This document shows positions 57,388 to 64,000 of a stretch of DNA of 64,000 nucleotides, piece by piece. The stretch is taken from contig NC_080561.1 of NCBI RefSeq assembly GCF_030253575.1, positions 35,859,564 through 35,923,563 of the forward strand. Direction: 5' to 3'. This DNA is from Rhododendron vialii. Taxonomy: Eukaryota > Streptophyta > Magnoliopsida > Ericales > Ericaceae. The stretch's first letter is position 1. Each line of letters begins with the position of its first letter. The notes under the pieces are model-generated. The model made no database searches. It worked only from the letters and a program-made list of their open reading frames with translations, and was not told the origin of the DNA. Both the position numbers and the translations under genes were made by a program.

Positions 57388-57784
57388 AGCTCCATTGAAG
57401 CTAAAAAGGGGATCCGTATATATGCATGACTCTGTCTAGGCGTATGTATAGCGAGGGGAACAGTTTCAGGAGTGAGAGACAACTATCAGTATGAAAATTT
57501 TCTCGAATCAGAAATTCAGAGACACACAGCGGATGTGTATATACTGCTACAGATCTAAGTCACGTAATGCGTACAAGCATGAGCGGAAAAATCTCAAACA
57601 CTAAAAATTCGCAAGCGAAAATTAACAATGCAAGCATAGAGCGAGAATTAAGAAAACGAGCGTGGGAATTGAGAGCGAGAAGTCCTGGGATTACGTGACT
57701 AAGCTACACGTAAGTACTTATGTATGTATGCGTGCGTATATGTAGAGAGGGAGCAAGCTACACAAATCTCAGAGTGATGTCTAC

Positions 57785-57828
<44 letters not shown>

Positions 57829-58320
57829 TAAGGTAGAAGCCTGTCAATGGAAGAAGTAATAATGGGATCACTAAATTGCAACTTTGTAAGCGTGATCATG
57901 AAACCTGTAAAATCCCAAAAAGTGGAAATGGAACCCTAACCGACCATTTGGCTAAAGTTCAGGGGAATCATATCTTCCCAAAAAAAGGTGTACATATATT
58001 AACACGACAGGGCAAAGGCAAGGGCCAGAAAACTCTCTCTCTCTCTTTCTCTCCTCTTTGTATGTGCTGCTGAGCTTTTGGTTACCGATAACGATTAACG
58101 ACTACTGGACAAAATGCCATAATGGAGAACACGCACTGAAACCGTGGTCCAAATCCTAGGAGTAGTAGTAGTGGTAATGGAGTAGAAATTAAAAACTGCG
58201 TACATCGAATCCCCCGGCTTTATACGAATGGACCACCCCCCATTAATGAAATGAATGAATGCCTTTCTTTTCTTCTTCTTTTTTTTCTTTATTAAAAAGC
58301 TACTTATTCTTCCACCTCAT
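57388..58320. promoter_or_regulatory. Hydrolase upstream region with (GA)n tract
   Basis: This is 5' leader and promoter DNA of the hydrolase gene. A (GA)18 run at 57787-57822 could bind GAGA/BPC-type factors if it lies in the promoter. A CT-rich stretch lies at about 58031-58056. No other gene is recognised. Confidence 0.5.
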
Positions 58321-58327
58321 ATTAGAG

Positions 58328-58770
58328 CCGGACAACGGACACGAGATACGATAACACGACACGAACCGGACACAAAATTAGCGGGTTAGGGTTGAACATT
58401 TCTGACACGAAACACGAAAATGACACGATTCGAGAACACGAATTCTAAATGGGTTGGGTTCGGGTTGAACACGCGAGACACGAAATTGACACAATTAACA
58501 CGGTTACTAATCTGTGTCACCCATTAACACGAACGTATATACATAATATATGGTATATCTGTAATTCTATATAGAATTGGGCAACAGACACGATAAACAC
58601 GACACGAACCGGACACGAAGTTAACGGGTTAGGGTTGAGCATTTCTGACATGAAACACGAAAATGACACGACTCGAGAAACACGAATTCTAAATGGGTTG
58701 GGTTCGGGTTGGGTGATTTGTGACACGAACCCGACTAACACGACACGAACACGACCCGACACGACCTGGT
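58328..58770. repeat. Duplicated acacgacacgaa-rich repeat
   Basis: Two direct copies (about 58328-58480 and 58575-58730) share gacacgaaccggacac, gcgggttagggttgaac or acgggttagggttgagc, and cgaattctaaatgggttggg. Short cacgac/cacgaa units are scattered through both. Part of a dispersed low-complexity element family; no terminal repeats were resolved. Confidence 0.6.
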
Positions 58771-59832
58771 ACCAGGTCTACCTCATATATGTCTCGATGC
58801 CGTGACACCAACGCCCAGGTTGCAGTTCGTCTTGTGTAACAGAAAAAAAGAAGTGCTAGGGACAAAGAAAATGAGCAAAAAAAATATCCTTAAAATGTAC
58901 ATGAATGGTTCAGATACACTGTGCAGAAAATGGGCAAAAAAAACCGTTAAAATGTACATGAACCGCTCAGATGCACAGTTTCATGTACACTTTAAGAGTT
59001 TTTTCTTTGCCCATTTTCTTTGCATTTAATATTTCTCTACAGAAAAATCTCGATATTCTCGACCACAAAAAAAATCGAGACATTAATTGTCGAAATTCTT
59101 TTATAAAAAAATCATTGTCGGATTACTTTTAAAGGAACCGGATAAAAGGAAAGTGAGGAATGGGGACAAGTGAAGTCTACGAAGAGAATGGATGAGTTAA
59201 TACGGCAATACTTGTTAGTCGTATTGTATTTGGTTAAAGTGAAATAAAGATTAGATAAAGATGATTGAGAACTATGTTTTATCATTGAACGGGTTAATAT
59301 AGGAGTATGAATATTACTAACGTATTGTTCTCTCTTTTCTTTTGCCTTTCATTTTTTTTTACAAATCAAAGATTCAAAGCCAAACTTGAATTTGTTCCAT
59401 TGCTCCATAAGTTTTTGAAGAATTTGAAACAAATGACGTTGTGCTAGTCTTTATGCAACCAGAGCTTTATTTGTTCTCCTAAAAGATTTTTTAGAAATTA
59501 AGTACTTATAATCAAATTCCGTACAAGAAAAGGGATGCGTTTGGTAACCATTTCAGTTTTTTATTTTTAAAAAACTAAAAGTAGAAACATAATTTTGTTT
59601 TCATGAAAATAAAAATAAGAAACATGTTTGATAATATTTGTGTTTCTAAATAAATAAATAAAAACCGGAAAAAACACTTTTTTTGATACAATAATATCAT
59701 CTACTCGCCTGTCAGTCACGACTCCAACCCAATTTCGAGTGTTCAAACCACATTGCTAGCTATCTTCAAATCTTTGATCAGCAAATTAAGCCATCACATT
59801 TTCCGAGTTAAAAACAACCTTTTCCATTGATC
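58771..59832. other. AT-rich intergenic region
   Basis: A local inverted/direct repeat (aaaatgtacatgaa twice at about 58893 and 58952, answered by tcatgtacactttaag at 58981) is the only structure seen. No gene is recognised. Confidence 0.4.
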
Positions 59833-59973
59833 ATGGACATTGAATCTGGTCTGCCTTCGGCAATGATCCCACTGACTTGCGAGAAGCACGCCAAGACGCT
59901 TCAGTTCATCAAAGAGATGACGAAGAACGCTGGCGTGGTGCAGGAGAGGGAGTATCACGGGTGGTTCGGTTAA
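59833..59973 (+). pseudogene. GH3 (acyl acid-amido synthetase) N-terminal fragment
   Basis: The frame from ATG 59833 reads MDIESGLPSAMIPLTCEKHA and KTLQFIKEMTKNAGVVQERE, the N-terminus of plant GH3 auxin-conjugating enzymes (family form: CEKDAKALQFIEEMTRNADxVQERVL). After VQERE the similarity ends abruptly and the frame closes after YHGWFG at 59973. No later GH3 sequence was seen in the window. It is a truncated or captured first segment, not a working enzyme. Confidence 0.7.
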
Positions 59974-61041
59974 AGTTTCAGTGGTTACGTACGAGGATAT
60001 TCAGTCGGATATTGAGAGAGAGAGAGAGAAAGAAGCATACCGATTAAGTGAGGGAGACGATTGACGGGGGAGACCATCGGGATATGATCGGTGTAGTATT
60101 TTACGGAGGAAATTCACAGAAAAGCACAGTTGCCCATGGAAATCTCAAATAAAAGTCAGTAAACGTAATTGAGAGGACCAGTAGCGGATGATCCAACTTT
60201 TTCAGGGGACATCCATCTAATGCACTAACTCAAATCAAAGGGTATTAATTTCTTACATTCCCATTTATCTTAAATTTTTCAACTTATATCCATTTGGAGA
60301 TGAGAAGTTTTATCATTTGACTTTTCAAGGTGGGCATACATTTTGAGACCTCCCTGATTGGAAAGACGGACAGACAAAAAGGAACTAACGGAGTAGTCGT
60401 TCCACTTTTAGAAAAAAAAGGTTTTGGGAAAAAGAAGGTAATTTCCAGGTAAAAAATCATGTGTCGACAGAAATAATTTTCCTACCAATATAGATCTTGT
60501 TTGATAGATCTCAGTGAGATCTTTTAAACGGTGCAAAAAAATTAAAAAATTATTTTTCATTTTGGTTATATTTGAATTTGAAATTACTTTCTTTTTGAAA
60601 AATAAAGGGTTTTGGGAGAAAGCGGAACAGGAGACAGGTGATTACAGGAGGGGAGACAGGTTCAACATTCATTATGACTGCACGTGCCAGATGGAAATTA
60701 CATGTATAAAGCTACAAGATGCTCCTAGTTTCGAGTATCCAGACAACTGAACCAACTCGTTTAAAGCATCCCCAACGGAAATTACCTTCGATAACTAACA
60801 GGATCAGAGAGTATCCAAATGGGATCCAGACTTCCAGTCATGCAGAGCTACATGTTCTTGGAGGGTTCGACCAAAAAACTGAGAGATCTTGTCGATGAGA
60901 CATTCGAATGGCTTGATCGTGCTGCATTGTGGGAGACATGTTGCACTAAAACACCACATGTAGAGCTGACCCATTAAACAATTTCACCACTTGTGATTTT
61001 CATTTCCAGTTTGTTGGTATTAACAAGGATCAGATACCTAC
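59974..61041. other. Intergenic region with hAT-like end
   Basis: A CAGTAGCGGATGATCC motif at about 60179 resembles one end of a hAT-like element. The other end was not found. Bases 60760-61000 may hold a further decayed exon of the SIEL-like pseudogene, but I could not align it. Confidence 0.35.
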
Positions 61042-62621
61042 CATGTGCTGTTGTGCTTCTTGCACCTTTAGGCGGTAAAATAGTGCCATACAACACAATG
61101 TCTCCAAAGCCTGTAAGCGGACAACCATTGAATAATCATTCAGCACATCCACCAATAAATTTACGGCTTCACCAGAGAAATCAGCCAAAAGTATGCTGAG
61201 TGTATGCAAGGAATGACAGGCTGACCGTCCTACCTATACATATTAAAAGACAAAGCCTCAATCTACAAGTTTGGAAAAGCCTACACCACACTGCCTCTGA
61301 AAGGCAAAAAGAAACAGGCAACTAATCGAATAAGAACTCTATGCACAGGATTCTCTTAGAATGCCCATCGGAGTATTTTTCTTATCCTTCCATGCAAATC
61401 AATGGATGAAGCTCAGAGACCCAGATACCACCCTCTAAAAGGGATATTATATCCGATTCTCGAAACCGAAAACAAAAATTATGAAACTCCCCTCACTGAT
61501 TCATCCTCCAGACCACGCACAAAAACTCCAGCAGAATTTGATGCTGGTATGTCATATGGTTTTGAAGAGCACAGCCCAGAATAGGTCTTTTCTTTCAGAC
61601 CATGCCACTACAATGTAGGTTTGCTCCCCTACAGAAAGGAGCTTCATTGATAAGGTTTGTAACAAAATCTCCTCAGACATCATACTTATCTCCCCAAAGG
61701 GCATCAAAAGCTTCAACTTTGAGCTTCAAACTCATGTCTCTTACCATAGAACAAAGCTGCAAAATGCATGCAAGAGATATCACGGTAACACTGCGCCATA
61801 ATGTTACTAATGTACAAACTGATTAATGATGCTACATTGCACAAGAATGACTGTGGGACGTCCTACAATATGCTTGATGTAAGAATGAAATAGGTGATCC
61901 CCATGCTAATATCATATACAGGACCTGGACAACCAGATTTGCCACCCATTCATCATTCAAAAAAATGCTAAAGGCATATAAGCAAAAATGGGAAGGGGGT
62001 AACTGAAGTTAGATAAACATCACATCTGGCCCAAATGCTAGAGTGGTTAATGGAAATCACGAACGGTCACTCCCTCCGTCCCCATTTGTTGGTCCTAGTT
62101 AGCACTTCTTGATGTCCTAAAAAGATTGTCCCCCCTTAAATTTAAATGGGCAATATTTAATCAATTTTCTCTTTTACCCTTCCCTTTTTAAATTAGGATT
62201 ATTGACAAAGCAAGAAAAAGTAATGATTAGAGGGTAAAATGAAGAAGAAAAAAAAGTGATCAGAAATGCAATGATTGTGTTCCCATATTAAGTTGGAATC
62301 CCGTAAAGGGACCAACAAATGGGGACGGAGGGAGTATGTAAAGACCGTACTATATCACATTCCATATTAGTGTCCTCTATCAGGCAATATCTTTACCAAT
62401 ACATCACACACAAGTTTAACCATAAACACCTCTATAATCTGCAGTAACATCCTTTAAAATTTCCTTGGATTAATTTCATGGAATTCCACCTACTAATACG
62501 TCAAGTATGTTTGTAAGTAAAAAAAAAATTTGAAATTACACCTGGAGAAACAAAGCATCTGACAAATTCCTCCTGTTACTGTCATCGTCAATGCCACAGG
62601 CAATTGTCCCCACTGAGCCAC
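61042..62621 (-). pseudogene. SIEL-like (SHORT-ROOT interacting embryonic lethal; HEAT-repeat) pseudogene, internal exons
   Basis: Three exon remnants lie in order on the minus strand with GT-AG borders. 62621-62542 ends NRRNLSDALFLQ. 61756 to about 61492 starts LCSMVRDMSLKLKVEAFDAL, then needs a 1-base correction to continue SMMSEEILLQTLSMKLLS, and after another shift KTYSGLCSSKPYDIPASNSA and GVFVRGLEDES. 61233-61042 reads SACHSLHTLSILLADFSGEA, then VVRLQALETLCCMALFYRLK and VQEAQQHM before a donor. The order and wording match plant SIEL, which helps move SHORT-ROOT between cells and resembles Integrator subunit 4. At least two frameshifts break the middle exon, and the first and last exons of the gene were not found. 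The third exon remains open. A MITE sits between exons 1 and 2 of this list. Confidence 0.7.
62070..62334. mobile_element. MITE with 26-bp perfect inverted termini, 265 bp
   Basis: Left end CTCCCTCCGTCCCCATTTGT (continuing tggtcc) and right end ggaccaacaaatggggacgg (continuing agggag) are exact inverted repeats. The right flank starts TA; the left flank is CA. Stowaway-like. It sits in an intron position of the SIEL-like pseudogene. A diverged partial relative lies near 3040. Confidence 0.75.
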
Positions 62622-63179
62622 CTGTAATAACAAATGAGATTGAAGCCCATTAGTGATCCTGTTGGTCATATGTCCCACATTTAAACATAACTAAAGACAC
62701 CAGGCCCACCTCCCAAAACTTAAAGGATTCTCTAGTACTCAACAGGGAACCACCAAACCAGTGTTAGCTTCAAGCAAGGTCAGAAAACTAATATGACGCG
62801 GACTACTTAACCACAATGTGTGTTTCATGAAAATGTCACTCAGAGAGAACTGTATTCACAGCTTTAAGCTTTATGGCACAGCTGAGAAGTAATTCTGAGC
62901 TGACTTAACACTTCCAAACAAACATTACGGAAAATCAAGTTATTGCAGATTGAATAAAAAAAGGTATTGGGTACCAAGACTGGATTTCAACTTGTCGGTC
63001 TAAAACGTACACATGAGAAAAGGAAAACACGTGCCAGAAACCCCCAAACCTACCAAGAGCAGTGCATGGCTCTCAACTTCGAGTCGAAGGCTACATCTTG
63101 TGAGAAATCATTCCTTAAGAAAGGGGCAGGCATGGTTCATCTTTTGTAATTCAAACTGAAAGATTAGCACTCTCCGTTG
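62622..63179. other. Intergenic or intronic DNA without recognised feature
   Basis: It may include upstream introns of the SIEL-like pseudogene. I see no exon that I can align. Confidence 0.35.
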
Positions 63180-63278
63180 TAAATATCAGTATTGATATGC
63201 CGTGTTCCAAAATAAATAAAACGCGAGTTCCGTAAAGGTATTTATTTTGGAACACGGCATATCAATCCTTGATATTTA
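63180..63278. repeat. 99-bp near-perfect hairpin
   Basis: Arms of about 39 bases surround a 20-base loop (63219-63238). The inner 27 bases of each arm are exact complements (left begins ttgatatgccgtgttccaaa; right ends ttggaacacggcatatcaa). Further out taaatatca pairs with tgatattta, with only a small mismatch of 'gta' against 'tcct' between. The fold resembles a small MITE or a plant small-RNA precursor. Confidence 0.75.
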
Positions 63279-63348
63279 TTTTGTTTTTCAAGATTTTTCT
63301 TTCCCGCTACGTTCAAAAAAAAAAAAAAAATCACCTCTGATTTCACTG

Positions 63349-64000
63349 ATGCAAACAAACCTCCTCCTCCTCGATTCACTCTCTGATCTATGCTTGCTCA
63401 AAACTCAATCATATAATTTCGTACAAGTCCTCAGTTTATTTTCACAAATGCCGTATAAAGGCCTTTCCCCCATCCCTTTATCCTCCAACGTCAAGGCCCG
63501 GATGACAGGTTCCTGGCTTCAAGTCGGTATCTGGGAGCGATTCAGATCCCCTTGTTCAGTCGTCCTTGGTTTATATATATGTCAAATGCAGTCTATTAAA
63601 GGATGCCCATAAACTTCTCGATGCAATGTCGGAACCAGACGTGGTTTTTTGGAGTGCTTTAGTTTTCGGGCTATGCTCAACTAGGACATGGAAGTATGTG
63701 GTATCTTGTAATGGGATGATCGTGGGATTCAAATTGAGTCGATGTTATTCGGAATCAGTGTTGGTGTTTCAAAAGATGCATTCGCGAGGTTTAAAGCCTA
63801 ATGGGACTGGTATATCAAGTTTTCTCCTATAGTGGGGGATCTGGAGGATTTGATTTTGGGTAGTCCAATTCATGGGTTAGCGATCAAGATGGGAATGAAA
63901 TCAGACAAATGCATTGTTAGCGCCCTTATTAATATGTGTGGGAAGTGCGGTCGTAGTTCACAAATGTCACAAGTGTTTGATGAAGTGGACGCGTTACGTA
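63349..64000 (+). pseudogene. PPR pseudogene, At1g20230-like, cut by the window end
   Basis: The start MQTNLLLLDSLSDLCLLKT is followed by FVQVLSLFSQMPYKGLSPIP and then an internal deletion. After a frame change comes VYIYVKCSLLKDAHKLLDAM and SEPDVVFWSALVFGLCSTRT, then VSCNGMIVGFKLSRCYSESV and LVFQKMHSRGLKPNGTGISS. A 1-base loss near 63828 (FLL, stop) is followed in the next frame by VGDLEDLILGSPIHGLAIKM and CIVSALINMCGKCGRSSQMS up to the edge. The order matches the PLS-class PPR At1g20230. At least two frameshifts and a large deletion of early repeats mean it does not encode a full protein, at least in this window. Confidence 0.75.

Overview
This is nuclear DNA from a flowering plant. The evidence is: spliced genes with GT-AG introns (some exceeding 4 kb), plant-specific families (IQ67-domain protein, PLS/E-class pentatricopeptide proteins, an LRR receptor-like protein), a nuclear copy of plastid rRNA, and a dense load of plant-type MITEs, tRNA-derived SINEs and hAT/Mutator-like elements. 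The gene set and splice positions fit a eudicot; the species cannot be named from the sequence. About four fifths of the window is intergenic or intronic and rich in repeats.

Layout. 1-3.4 kb: palindromic repeats, a broken HSP90 first exon, AT-rich DNA. 3.4-8.1 kb: a complete IQD gene (+). 8.1-11.4 kb: nested inverted and direct repeats, including two 323-bp MITEs. 11.4-18.5 kb: a complete TIM14/PAM18 gene (+) whose first coding exon is only the ATG and whose introns are filled with MITEs, a SINE and a hAT-like element. 19.3-19.6 kb: decayed plastid 16S rDNA. 19.7-20.9 kb: a 1.16-kb foldback element with a perfect 9-bp target duplication. 21-33 kb: repeat-rich DNA with one unassigned gene fragment. 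33.3-35.1 kb: a 1.7-kb inverted duplication of an unknown small gene, with a TATA box before its left arm. 36.7-42.5 kb: two same-strand LRR receptor-like loci (-), one heavily deleted and one nearly intact but carrying a stop codon in its signal peptide. 45.2-47.5 kb: an intronless PPR gene (-). 48.8-49.3 kb: a LINE fragment. 51.2-57.4 kb: a complete six-exon alpha/beta-hydrolase gene (-). 58-64 kb: repeats, a GH3 fragment, a decayed SIEL-like (HEAT-repeat) pseudogene (-), a 99-bp hairpin and a frameshifted PPR pseudogene (+) running off the right edge.

The genes do not form a pathway: they are independent housekeeping or immune-type genes (calmodulin scaffold, mitochondrial import motor, organellar RNA processing, membrane hydrolase, cell-surface receptor). 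The most unusual material is structural: the inverted gene duplication at 33.4-35.1 kb, which would give a long hairpin RNA if transcribed through; the foldback element; two hAT-like elements that both carry tRNA-like Pol III box sequences in the same orientation; and the hairpin at 63.2 kb.
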